Part shown: positions 5,664-13,342 of the stretch, one piece after another | Position numbering within the stretch: the stretch's first letter is position 1 | Layout: every line of letters begins with the position of its first letter | Origin: a virus | IMG/VR virus record: IMGVR_UViG_3300011114_001087 | Location: 1-38,290 of that record | Reading direction: 5' to 3' (one strand) | DNA length: 38,290 nucleotides | Notes under the pieces: generated by a model | What the model was told of the DNA's origin: nothing | Seen by the model: the letters and a program-made list of their open reading frames with translations, nothing else | Database searches by the model: none | Position numbers and translations under genes: made by a program

Positions 5664-7858
5664 GGTCGCGCCTCGGCAATTGGATTGTTCTCAACTCTCC
5701 CTCCAGGGACAGCACTCGCTGACCACTTCTCATACTCATGGACGAGCGTTTCCTTCTCTGCACTCGCCCACACTTCGTGGCGACGCACACTCCACGCTCT
5801 AATCTGGCTTCCACTGCTCAGCCTGACTTGACCCAGCTGCCTGCACCCAGACCCGTGCAATGCACGTCCTAGGCTCTGCAGCGAGGTGTTATGGCGAAGG
5901 TTCGCAGGCAGAACATCCATCAGGTGACTCGTGCTCACGAGATCCGATGAGAATGGCCACAGTTCATTCTCAATGCAGTCCAGCACCCATGCCACCAATG
6001 GTGGCGAGGACATGGCAATGACCTCCTTTTTGCCATGGGTCATGGGTGCGTGGCCAAGGTGCTTGAACTTGCTCAGATCTCTGTCGAGCATGAACTGCCA
6101 GATGCACCCAATGTTCTCCCGAGACCAGTTCCACAGCTTCTCGTAGTAGCCACCCTCCTTCACAGCTGCTGGCGAAAAGATTATGCAGTAGCGACGATCA
6201 CTTTTGTCAATCAGGATGGCATCCTCGTGGTTGGTGAACATGAGGATGTTGAACACATTGGCCTGCTCATAGGCTGGCTTGTGCATTTCGCGCACTGTCG
6301 TCGTGCTCTCCGTTATCATCGGCTTGAGCTTGTTCATCAACTCCAGTCGGCCACGTGCCATGACCTCCTCAATGATGACAAGCTGAGCCTTCTTTTGCCA
6401 TGCAGTGTAAACCTCGTGCACAGCCTCATTCGTCGGTGTGCTCACGTTGTGTGCTCCGAGGATCGCTCTCATGATCCAGCCAATGTAGCTCTTCCCTGTG
6501 CCTTGCAAGCCTTGGAGCATCAGTGCCCACAGAATCTTCTTGCCAGGATTCTGAATATTGAAGGCGAGCCAGTCCAGCATCACACCACGCTCTGCCTCGT
6601 CTGGGATCATATACTCGCAGTGAGACAGGAACTTATCCACGGCACCCGCCTTGGGGACAAGGTCGGTGTTGGGACGCCACAGATTGAAATACTTCTTGTC
6701 ACCCTCGGAGAAAATAATCTCCCGAGCAGGAGTGTAGGTTGGCAGATCAACCTTCTGGAATGCAGGATTGCTCAGAGCGCGCAGGGCTGGGTCGCCCTTT
6801 ATCTCGTGGCAGTAGCGGTCGCGGAACTGCTCCTTGTCAATTTCAATCAGCGTCTTCGTGTGGACGAATCGCTTTGTGCCCACCACATACACCCAGTCCT
6901 CAGGAAGCTCTGCTGTCAGCATTTCCTTGATGAACTTGTCAGCCTCGTCCACTGGCATCTGGCGAATGGCATCCGTCTTCCCTGCCACGAGCACATCGTC
7001 AATGCCTTTGCCTGCATCGGCTGGCCAGTCCTCAATCGCCACCTTGACACCTGCCTCTTTCAGTGCACTGTAAAGACTCGCCAGTGCCTTCCCCACCACA
7101 AAGTCCTCGGCACTCGGAGCAGTGGACCATGCACTCTCCTCACTTTCCTTCTTCCTCCCTCCATAGGCCTGTGCCTGACCACCCTCAACATCCGCGATGG
7201 CCTTTCCCTTGTCACTGTCAAAAGCCAACAGCACCATCTCAGGCTTCAGCCTCTTCACGATTTCGACGGCCATGCGCCACATTGCCACTCCTGGGATACT
7301 CAAAGTGGTGATATTCGTAAAAGTGGTCGCGATGTCCGCCTTTATTTCACCTTCAGTTATCCGCAACACACCATTGCCACCTGCACCGCGCTCCCGTGGC
7401 CAGTGGACAGCAGCCACTGCCGAGGTGCCATTCGGATGCTTGACTTCGCCAGTCTTTTTATCTGGCTGGGGATTTGAAGAGATGAGAAGATACTTGCTGC
7501 TCGGCGAACTTGGCTTGTCCACGCGACATTTGAGAGCCACAATGTTGCCTCCCTCATCACGCACAGGGATCAGGATGCCACTCTTCCCTGCCAACTCCCA
7601 ACTCCCTTTTTCATTGCGCCAGAATCCTGCAACACCCGACAGATCCTCATCGAACTTCTTTGCAAGCTGCTCTGCGATGTGCGAGCGTTTGAGAGGCAAT
7701 GACCGATAGCCATTCTGTTGGATGTCCTCGGTGGAAAATCCTCGTGCACCCAGTTGCTCCTTGTGTTCAGGAGTGAGGTCGAGGATTTCTAGAAGCGAGG
7801 AATAAACTTCATTTGACTTGGAGGTGGAAGATTTTTTGGAAGCACTTTTTGAATTCAT
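5657..7858 (-). CDS. DUF3854-type primase with C-terminal superfamily 3-like helicase
   Basis: This is probably the phage replicative primase/helicase. Residues about 20-300 look like a DUF3854/TOPRIM-like region: ILIPVRDEGGNIVALKCRVDKP at 95-116, ITEGEIKAD at 167-175 (acidic E169/E171), and LLAFDSDKG at 210-218. Residues about 400-600 are a D5/NrS-1-type ATPase with Walker A GLQGTGKS (450-457), an acidic Walker B VIIEE (494-498) and sensor-like FTNHED (541-546). No separate zinc finger is obvious. At 733 residues it is a typical length for fused phage primase-helicases. It is inverted relative to the flanking early genes and ends 7 bp inside the upstream convergent gene. Confidence 0.85.
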   Translation of the reverse strand: MNSKSASKKSSTSKSNEVYSSLLEILDLTPEHKEQLGARGFSTEDIQQNGYRSLPLKRSHIAEQLAKKFDEDLSGVAGFWRNEKGSWELAGKSGILIPVRDEGGNIVALKCRVDKPSSPSSKYLLISSNPQPDKKTGEVKHPNGTSAVAAVHWPRERGAGGNGVLRITEGEIKADIATTFTNITTLSIPGVAMWRMAVEIVKRLKPEMVLLAFDSDKGKAIADVEGGQAQAYGGRKKESEESAWSTAPSAEDFVVGKALASLYSALKEAGVKVAIEDWPADAGKGIDDVLVAGKTDAIRQMPVDEADKFIKEMLTAELPEDWVYVVGTKRFVHTKTLIEIDKEQFRDRYCHEIKGDPALRALSNPAFQKVDLPTYTPAREIIFSEGDKKYFNLWRPNTDLVPKAGAVDKFLSHCEYMIPDEAERGVMLDWLAFNIQNPGKKILWALMLQGLQGTGKSYIGWIMRAILGAHNVSTPTNEAVHEVYTAWQKKAQLVIIEEVMARGRLELMNKLKPMITESTTTVREMHKPAYEQANVFNILMFTNHEDAILIDKSDRRYCIIFSPAAVKEGGYYEKLWNWSRENIGCIWQFMLDRDLSKFKHLGHAPMTHGKKEVIAMSSPPLVAWVLDCIENELWPFSSDLVSTSHLMDVLPANLRHNTSLQSLGRALHGSGCRQLGQVRLSSGSQIRAWSVRRHEVWASAEKETLVHEYEKWSASAVPGGRVENNPIAEARPY

Positions 7859-7981
7859 AGAAGACGAAGCGTGCCTTCTTGTGCATTGAGAAAAAAGATT
7901 TTTCAGTTGAAAATTTCTTTTTATTCTTCTTGTCTTTCATTTTACTTCCGACGAAAGTGCAAGTCGCAAAGACAAAAAGCC
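7859..7981. promoter_or_regulatory. Divergent intergenic region between primase-helicase and the replication operon
   Basis: The 123 AT-rich bases between two divergent genes must carry promoters for both directions. On the + strand, TTGAAAAT at about 7908 resembles the TTGAAAAT beginning of the element at 16974. GTGCAAG, also found in that element, occurs near 7965 before the leader CAAAGACAAAAAGCC and the ATG. I cannot place -10 boxes. A short Lys/Phe-rich frame on the minus strand is low complexity and I do not call it. Confidence 0.5.
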
Positions 7982-8356
7982 ATGACACAAAAACAATCCG
8001 TAGTTTACGTAATTCAGCAACCAAAGCCCAAAGAGGGTGGATGGACTCCGAACTTGCAGCCAGCAGTCGAGTATGGCCGTATTGAGTTTGTGTTCGATGC
8101 TGGTGACCGAATTTATGCCGATCCAAAAGCGGCACTCGAAAAGGCTCGCACGCGCTTGAAGGACTTTGATCCGGAGAGTGATTACTTGCTGTGGCCGAAC
8201 TTCGGCGACCCAGCGAGCCAATGGCTCGTGGTCGCCCATCTCACTGCCAATGGCTTCAACACTCTTCGCTGGCTCTACTGGACACGCGGTCGCGTAGGCA
8301 ATGCCATGAGCAACGAAAATGGTTTCTACATTCCAATTATCCTCAAAGCAAAATGA
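7982..8356 (+). CDS. Hypothetical protein (124 aa)
   Basis: I see no recognisable family. The protein is a compact alpha/beta sequence (GRIEFVFDAGDRIYADPKAALEKARTRL, then YLLWPNFGDPASQWLVVAHL, then GFNTLRWLYWTRG). It is rich in Trp and Tyr, with no membrane segment. The ATG at 7982 is chosen over the longer open frame because it follows AGACAAAAAGCC, the same leader used before the ThyX-like gene. Its stop overlaps the next start as ATGA. Being first in the replication operon it may be a DNA-replication accessory protein (inference). Confidence 0.65.
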   Translation: MTQKQSVVYVIQQPKPKEGGWTPNLQPAVEYGRIEFVFDAGDRIYADPKAALEKARTRLKDFDPESDYLLWPNFGDPASQWLVVAHLTANGFNTLRWLYWTRGRVGNAMSNENGFYIPIILKAK

Positions 8357-8964
8357 ACACATCCATCGACATCGAGGCTGATGCCTCTTCCCAAGCTACA
8401 ACGTCACCTGCCGATTTGAAGCAGGTCTCTGAACTCTGCGAGCGAGCCTTGCTCCTCGAAGCTCGCATCGCTGAGCAGGAGGAACTCCTCAAGGAATTGA
8501 AAGAGCAGCAAACCACAATCATCACCCAGTCCATCCCTGAAGCAATGGACTCGTTCGGGCTCAAGAACTTCGTCCTGAGCAATGGAGCCTCGGTCACAGT
8601 CAAGCCCATCATCGTCGCCAGCATCCCCAGTGAGAGTGCTATCATGAAGGCCAAGGACGAGTTGCTCCGTGACACAATGCGTGCTCGGCTGGGCAAGGCT
8701 TTGAGTGAACTTGAAGCTGCTGGTGCTGGTGCACTTATCAAGAGCGAGTTGTCCGTCCTGCTCGGCAAAGGACAGGAGCAGAAACTTCAGCATGTTGCCA
8801 CCCTGCTCAAGAGCCTCGGACTCGAGCCTGACATCAGCAAGACAGTAAACTCAAACTCTTTATCCTCGTGGGCACGTGAGCGGATCGCTGCCGGACTCCC
8901 AGTGGACTATGAAACTTTTGGCATCTACGATGGTCGCAAGGCCATCATAAAACCTGCCAAATAA
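8353..8964 (+). CDS. Phage replication-region protein (203 aa), family uncertain
   Basis: The N-terminal third is a coiled coil (LCERALLLEARIAEQEELLKEL, about 28-49). It is followed by SIPEAMDSFGLKNFVLSNGASVTVKPI, then a helical middle, and it ends in SSWARERIAAGLPVDYETFGIYDGRKA. This layout is found in a widespread family of small phage proteins next to ssDNA-binding proteins in replication regions. I recall it as a DUF family but cannot name it firmly. The ATG at 8353 overlaps the previous stop (ATGA). The nearby SSB-like gene supports a DNA-metabolism role. Confidence 0.65.
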   Translation: MNTSIDIEADASSQATTSPADLKQVSELCERALLLEARIAEQEELLKELKEQQTTIITQSIPEAMDSFGLKNFVLSNGASVTVKPIIVASIPSESAIMKAKDELLRDTMRARLGKALSELEAAGAGALIKSELSVLLGKGQEQKLQHVATLLKSLGLEPDISKTVNSNSLSSWARERIAAGLPVDYETFGIYDGRKAIIKPAK

Positions 8965-8989
8965 CAAAACAACAACACACCAAATAACA

Positions 8990-9793
8990 ATGAGCACTAA
9001 ACTCGCAAAACAACAAACGAAAACCCTCGCAACCGCGCCAACCCTCGACCTCGAAGCCGACTCCAAACTCGGACAAGAGCAGATGTCCCAGAAGGACTTC
9101 GCCATACCAAATCTTACCATCCTTCAGGATTTGTCGCCACAGACCAAGAAACAGCGTCCTGAGTTCATCAAGGGTGCCGAGGTCGGACAGATCTGCGACC
9201 CTGTCGCTGGAGAAATCTTCGACGGCGAAAAAGGCATCATCATCATCCCTGTCCACTATCGGCGTGCCCACATTGAGTGGAAGCCCAATCGCGGTGGCTT
9301 CGTGAAGGATCATGGCCTTGACGAAACGATGCTGAATCGCTGCGTCCGCACCGACGATGGCAAGAATGTGCTTCCTGGAGGCAACATCATCAACACCACT
9401 GCCGAGTATTTCGTGCTGATGGTGAAGGAAGATGGCACAACGTCACCCTACGTTCTGCGCATGAGCGGAAGCCAACTGAAGAAGTCCCGTCGCTGGAACA
9501 CGATGATTAACCAACTGCGTGTGCCCTCGAAAGATGGTGGCACCTTCAATCCTGCCATGTTCTATCGCACCTACTTGCTCGCCTCAGTTCCAGAGTCGAA
9601 CGACAAGGGAAGCTGGATGGGCTGGAAGATCTCGGCAGACAAGAATGTTCTGGAGCTCGAAGGTGGTGCCAACATCTATGTGGCAGCGCGTGAGTTCCAC
9701 AAGCAGATCAAGGACGGTCTCGTCGTGGCTCAAGCTCCGACGGATCATGACGGTGGCACTGCAACTCCCGAGGACGACTCTGCAGCAATGTAA
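8990..9793 (+). CDS. Putative single-stranded-DNA-binding-like protein (267 aa)
   Basis: The body is beta-rich (GIIIIPVHYRRAHIEWKP, then AEYFVLMVKEDGTTSPYVLRMSGSQLKKSRRW) and it ends in an acidic tail (ATPEDDSAAM) like that of many SSB proteins. Similar phage proteins of 200-300 residues with the PNLTILQDLSP start and an acidic tail lie in replication modules and are often annotated as SSB or hypothetical. I assign it by this pattern and by its neighbours, not by a diagnostic motif. The leader is CACACCAAATAACA before ATG. A strong hairpin follows the stop. Confidence 0.55.
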   Translation: MSTKLAKQQTKTLATAPTLDLEADSKLGQEQMSQKDFAIPNLTILQDLSPQTKKQRPEFIKGAEVGQICDPVAGEIFDGEKGIIIIPVHYRRAHIEWKPNRGGFVKDHGLDETMLNRCVRTDDGKNVLPGGNIINTTAEYFVLMVKEDGTTSPYVLRMSGSQLKKSRRWNTMINQLRVPSKDGGTFNPAMFYRTYLLASVPESNDKGSWMGWKISADKNVLELEGGANIYVAAREFHKQIKDGLVVAQAPTDHDGGTATPEDDSAAM

Positions 9794-9811
9794 AGTCTCA
9801 TGGGACGGAAA

Positions 9812-9849
9812 TCCCTCGGCACCTGCTCTATGGGCGAAGTGCCGAGGGA
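9812..9849 (+). terminator. Stem-loop after the SSB-like gene
   Basis: A perfect 11-bp inverted repeat (TCCCTCGGCAC at 9812-9822 and GTGCCGAGGGA at 9839-9849) flanks a 16-base loop, 19 bases after the SSB-like stop. The 3' side lacks a good T-tract, so it may be a partial terminator, an RNA processing site or an mRNA stabiliser. A 27-codon frame (9800-9883) covers the same bases, but its codons are dictated by the stem and I do not call it. Confidence 0.6.
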
Positions 9850-9895
9850 GGACTGTCAAAACTTAAACAAAGACAAAAAGTAACTACCAAATAGC

Positions 9896-10855
9896 ATGAA
9901 AATCAATATCATCGGAGCAGGCATGGCTGGCCTCTTGGCAGCGAACATCCTGCGTCGTCACAATCCCACTGTCATTGAGGCGAAGGACTCGCTTCCCGAC
10001 AATCACTCGGCGGTGCTCCGCTTCCGCAACACCTCCATCAGCGACGCCACTGGCATCCCTTTCAAGAAGGTGCTCGTGCGGAAGGCCATCTGGGACGGCA
10101 ACCAGATTGTCAACCAGTGCGATGTGCGCCTTGCCAATCTTTATTCGGCCAAGGTCACTAAGGACATTGGCAGTCGCAGCATATGGAACCTTGAGCCTGA
10201 GCACCGCTGGATCGCTCCTCGGGACTTCATCACCCAGATGGCCAACTCAGTGGACATCCGCTTTGGACAGAAGGCTTCGCTCTTCGAAAAGACAAGCGAC
10301 CAACTGACCATCAGCACCATGCCAATGCCCACCCTCATGACGGCACTCGGCAACTCGTGCATTCCGGAGTTTCCTGTTCAACCAATCAGCACCCTCCGCG
10401 CTCGCATAACCAATCCAAAGATCTCTGTCCACCAGACGGTTTACAATCCTGCTCCCTACTCAAACTCGGACATGGATTTCTGGTATCGGGCGACGATCCA
10501 TGGCGACGAGGTCATCATTGAAAGTGTCACAGGAGGATGGCTGTCGGACGAAGTGATGGAAAAGACAGCCATCCATGAAATCCTCAGCCGTGTCTTCGGC
10601 ATTCAATGCGATCCCACCGACATCCATGATGTGCGCGCTGCCAAGCAACCCTATGGGAAAATCTTCCCCATTGACGAGCGGTTGCGCCAGCAGTTCATCG
10701 TATGGGCGAGCGACACCTTCAACATCTTCTCGTTGGGACGCTTTGCCACTTGGCGACCACTCCTGCTCGACGATCTTGTGTCCGATGTCAAGGTCATTGA
10801 AAATCTCATCCTCAATCCAAGCAAATACGGACAGAAACTCTCAACAACCAAATAA
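9896..10855 (+). CDS. FAD-dependent oxidoreductase-like protein (319 aa)
   Basis: The N-terminus INIIGAGMAGLLAANIL has the dinucleotide-binding GxGxxG motif (G7, G9, G12) and an acidic residue ending the second strand (VIEAK, E28), typical of FAD-binding Rossmann proteins. The middle includes FWYRATIHGDEVIIESVTGG and the C-terminal part FNIFSLGRFATWRP resembles the second FAD contact (G-R-F-A-T-W). It is shorter than most members, so the substrate domain is minimal. It stands immediately before the ThyX-like gene, so a shared role in pyrimidine or DNA-base chemistry is plausible but unproven. It could instead be a cofactor oxidase of unknown substrate. Confidence 0.75.
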   Translation: MKINIIGAGMAGLLAANILRRHNPTVIEAKDSLPDNHSAVLRFRNTSISDATGIPFKKVLVRKAIWDGNQIVNQCDVRLANLYSAKVTKDIGSRSIWNLEPEHRWIAPRDFITQMANSVDIRFGQKASLFEKTSDQLTISTMPMPTLMTALGNSCIPEFPVQPISTLRARITNPKISVHQTVYNPAPYSNSDMDFWYRATIHGDEVIIESVTGGWLSDEVMEKTAIHEILSRVFGIQCDPTDIHDVRAAKQPYGKIFPIDERLRQQFIVWASDTFNIFSLGRFATWRPLLLDDLVSDVKVIENLILNPSKYGQKLSTTK

Positions 10856-10867
10856 CCACAAAAAGCC

Positions 10868-11623
10868 ATGAAAGTCGAACTCATCAGCTACACCGGACAA
10901 TACGCTCCGAATCCATCCCAGCAGGCAGCAACCCTGCTCATCTTCATCAAGAACACTCGGCTCGAGATGAACAGCAACACACTGGCGGACATCGCAGGAT
11001 GGCCACAGCACACGCGCGATGCCGAACTCACCTACATTGCCAACACCCTACGCTCGTCGTGGGAGTTCATTGACTACACCTTCTGTATCACAGGAGTGAC
11101 CCGTGCCTTCACCCATCAGTTCGTCCGCACGCGCACTGGCAGCTACGCCCAGCAAACGCACCGGACACTGAATGTGGAGGGATTCACTGCCGAAACTCCT
11201 GAGACAATCGGCGACGATCCTGCTCGTATGGCTGCATGGGAAGAGACCATGGACAAGATTCGCGAAAACTACAAGACCCTGATTGACCTAGGAGTGCCCA
11301 CGCAGGACGCTCGTGGGATTCTGCCGACTAATGTCCACACGAACATTGTGGCGAAGTTCAATCTGCGCACACTGGCAGATCTCGTGGGCAAGCGGGAAAA
11401 TCTCCGCGCCCAAGGCGAGTATCAGAAGGTCGCCCGCGCAATGGCACTGGAGGCTTTGAATGTGCACCCTTGGCTCCGACCTTTTCTCTATCCAGAGCGG
11501 AAGGCCACGCCGCAACTTGACAAGATGCTCAAGGAGGCCATCGGCGAAGCCACTCCTGCCAGTCTGCCAGTCATCAATCTGGCACTGAAGGAATTGGACA
11601 AACTCAAATCAACTTGGGGTTAA
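10868..11623 (+). CDS. thyX: ThyX-like flavin-dependent thymidylate synthase with altered signature motif
   Basis: Family features are clear. THQFVRTRTGSYAQQTHRT at 82-100 occupies the ThyX signature, and DARGILPTNVHTNIVAKFN corresponds to the conserved 'ARxxLPxxxxT...N' helix, followed by LRTLADLVGKR. Classical ThyX has RHRxxSxNExSxR. Here the positions read R87-T-R89-T-G-S92-Y-A-Q-Q-T97-H-R99, so the His, Asn, Glu and Ser of the motif are replaced by Thr, Ala, Gln and Thr. The two flanking Arg and the first Ser remain. It should act on dUMP or a related nucleotide with FAD. A shifted reaction such as dUMP hydroxymethylation is possible. Length (251 aa) is normal. Confidence 0.85.
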   Translation: MKVELISYTGQYAPNPSQQAATLLIFIKNTRLEMNSNTLADIAGWPQHTRDAELTYIANTLRSSWEFIDYTFCITGVTRAFTHQFVRTRTGSYAQQTHRTLNVEGFTAETPETIGDDPARMAAWEETMDKIRENYKTLIDLGVPTQDARGILPTNVHTNIVAKFNLRTLADLVGKRENLRAQGEYQKVARAMALEALNVHPWLRPFLYPERKATPQLDKMLKEAIGEATPASLPVINLALKELDKLKSTWG

Positions 11624-11627
11624 GAAT

Positions 11628-12311
11628 ATGAAATTACAAACCGACATCCGCAAACTACTCGAGCGTGTTGACAAGGGCAAGGACTTCATTGGCTTTGATC
11701 TTGACGGTGTGTTGGCCATGGACACTCGTGGCACCTATCCGGAAATTGGCGAGCCAAACCCTTACTGGGTCACCCTCTTCTGCCAGTTGAAAGAAGAAGG
11801 CTACGACTGTCGCATCTTCACTGCACGTGTGTCAGGAAGTCAATTCGCCCAAGAGGGGAAGATTATTGAATGGGCAGGAAAGAATGGCCTCGGAAAGCTG
11901 CAGCCCAAATGGGACATCCTCAGCGAGAAGTTTCCTGCCATGGCACTCTACTTCGACGACCGCGCTGTGGGAGTTGTCACCAACACCTGCTACACGCACA
12001 TTGTGCCTGATATGGAACCTGTCACAAACTCCTCACCCTCGCTCACTGTGCCAGAAATCCTCGAGAAAGCTGCTGAGACCTATCGCCAGAGGAATGCTAT
12101 CTATGGCGACAACTACAAGGAGCACGGGCGACTCATGGCTGCGCTGTTCCCGAATGGCCTGACGCTGAAGACCGAGGAGGACTGGATTCGTTTCGGTGTC
12201 CTTCACATGTGCATCCACAAGGTGGGACGCTACTGCAATGCCAATGGCCACAAGGATTCTGCCCACGACCTGAGTGTCTATGCAGCCATGCTTGAGGAGG
12301 TGACGAAGTGA
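11628..12311 (+). CDS. HAD-like hydrolase fused to a DUF6378 (MazG-like) domain
   Basis: Two domains are visible. Residues 1-125 are a small HAD-type phosphatase: motif I FDLDGVLA (D24, D26), motif II IFTARVSG (T65), a Lys-containing stretch, and motif IV ALYFDDRAV (D110/D111). Residues about 142-227 match DUF6378: ILEKAAETYRQRNAIYG, DNYKEHGRLMAAL, then IRFGVLHMCIHKVGRY and KDSAHDLSVYAAML, an all-alpha domain with acidic/His residues like nucleotide pyrophosphohydrolases. The fusion suggests cleanup of nucleotides (a pyrophosphohydrolase plus a monophosphatase). It sits directly after the ThyX-like gene, four bases away, and overlaps the next gene as GTGA. Confidence 0.8.
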   Translation: MKLQTDIRKLLERVDKGKDFIGFDLDGVLAMDTRGTYPEIGEPNPYWVTLFCQLKEEGYDCRIFTARVSGSQFAQEGKIIEWAGKNGLGKLQPKWDILSEKFPAMALYFDDRAVGVVTNTCYTHIVPDMEPVTNSSPSLTVPEILEKAAETYRQRNAIYGDNYKEHGRLMAALFPNGLTLKTEEDWIRFGVLHMCIHKVGRYCNANGHKDSAHDLSVYAAMLEEVTK

Positions 12312-12781
12312 TAACCATCGTCAAGAGCAGAATCTGGGTCGCTGCCGATGGCAAGTGGAAGCTTGCCAAGAAGCGGCATCCGAAGAAGACTGAGTGTGTC
12401 ATTCGCTTCTGCACGCGCCCTCCTGCCACTTACTGGAAGAAGGGTGTGCTCAAGCATGAGTCGAAGTGCCAGCATTGTAAGTCTCGCGAATGGCGTGCCA
12501 ACAACCCAGTGCTCAATGCTCTCAAGTGCATCAAGAGTCGTGCCAAGCGCACTGGCATTCCTTTTTTCTTGACAAAGGAGCAGTTCATCGCCTTCTGCAA
12601 GGAGACAGGCTTCGTTGAGAAGCGTGGTCGTGCATCGGGTGCTCTGCACATTGACCGAATTGATCCAGCGAAAGGCTATGAAGTGGGCAACATTCAAGTG
12701 CTCACTGCATCGGAGAATGTCAGGAAGCGACATGCAGATGCCAACCTCGAAGAACTCCCAGACGACAACGAACCATTCTAA
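12308..12781 (+). CDS. HNH-like endonuclease or zinc-binding phage protein (157 aa)
   Basis: Residues near the C-terminus read GALHIDRIDPAKGYEVGNIQVLT, a typical ending of phage HNH-like proteins (H-I-D-R-I-D, G-Y, N-I-Q-V, then a helix with N). A CQHCKS pair lies upstream at about residues 57-62. The first His of a full HNH motif is not obvious, so catalytic activity is uncertain. Such proteins are often free-standing homing-type or DNA-processing nucleases. The GTG start overlaps the previous stop (GTGA at 12308-12311). It may be part of the operon or an inserted nuclease gene. Confidence 0.7.
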   Translation: MITIVKSRIWVAADGKWKLAKKRHPKKTECVIRFCTRPPATYWKKGVLKHESKCQHCKSREWRANNPVLNALKCIKSRAKRTGIPFFLTKEQFIAFCKETGFVEKRGRASGALHIDRIDPAKGYEVGNIQVLTASENVRKRHADANLEELPDDNEPF

Positions 12782-12787
12782 AATACC

Positions 12788-13342
12788 ATGATCCTATTTG
12801 ACACCGAAACCACAGGCCTTGTTGGTCCTGAGATAATGCCAATTGCCAAGCAACCCTTCATCATCGAGTTCTGTGCCGTGAAACTCGACAACAAGACCTT
12901 GAAGGAAACTGAGTGCATCAATTTCCTCGTGAACAGTGCAGGTCGCCCTGTCATCTCCGAGGAGATTACCAAGATCACTGGTATCACCGAGGCAATGCTC
13001 GTGGGACAGCCAACCTTCGAGCAACACCTTCCTGCCATCACCGAGTTGTTCCTCGGCGAAACAATCCTCGTCGCCCACAATTGCAAGTTTGACGTGGACA
13101 TGCTCAGGCTGGACTTGACCCGCTGTGGACGATTGACTCGCTTCCCTTGGCCACCACGACATGTGTGCACAGTTGAAGCCAGCACCCACATTATGCGTCG
13201 CCGTATGAGGTTGAATGAACTTTATGAACATGCCACTGGCGGTGGACAAATTCAGGACGCTCATCGTGCCATCAACGATGTTCGTGCTCTGGCAGAATGT
13301 GTCCGCTGGCTGAGCAAGGAAGGAAAGGTCAAATTCTCATGA
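12788..13342 (+). CDS. DnaQ-like 3'-5' exonuclease (epsilon-type proofreader)
   Basis: All five DEDDh residues are present: D5 and E7 in LFDTETTGL, D102 in VAHNCKFDVDML, and H159 and D164 in DAHRAINDV. At 184 residues it is essentially only the exonuclease domain. The family removes mispaired 3' nucleotides and acts with C-family DNA polymerase. Here its stop overlaps the start of the polymerase gene as ATGA (13339-13342), which strongly suggests a polymerase-proofreader partnership. Confidence 0.9.
   Translation: MILFDTETTGLVGPEIMPIAKQPFIIEFCAVKLDNKTLKETECINFLVNSAGRPVISEEITKITGITEAMLVGQPTFEQHLPAITELFLGETILVAHNCKFDVDMLRLDLTRCGRLTRFPWPPRHVCTVEASTHIMRRRMRLNELYEHATGGGQIQDAHRAINDVRALAECVRWLSKEGKVKFS

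Noticed and set aside
6035-7477. Long + strand open frame (480 codons) opposite the primase-helicase
   Set aside because: It lies wholly antisense to a gene with clear Walker and TOPRIM-like motifs. Its product is His/Leu-rich with no recognisable domain.
7809-7943. Short Lys/Phe-rich minus-strand frame in the divergent promoter region
   Set aside because: Low complexity, overlaps the primase start out of frame, and the AT-rich composition is explained by promoter DNA.
9800-9883. 27-codon frame after the SSB-like gene
   Set aside because: The sequence is mainly the two arms of a perfect stem-loop, so the codons are better explained by RNA structure.
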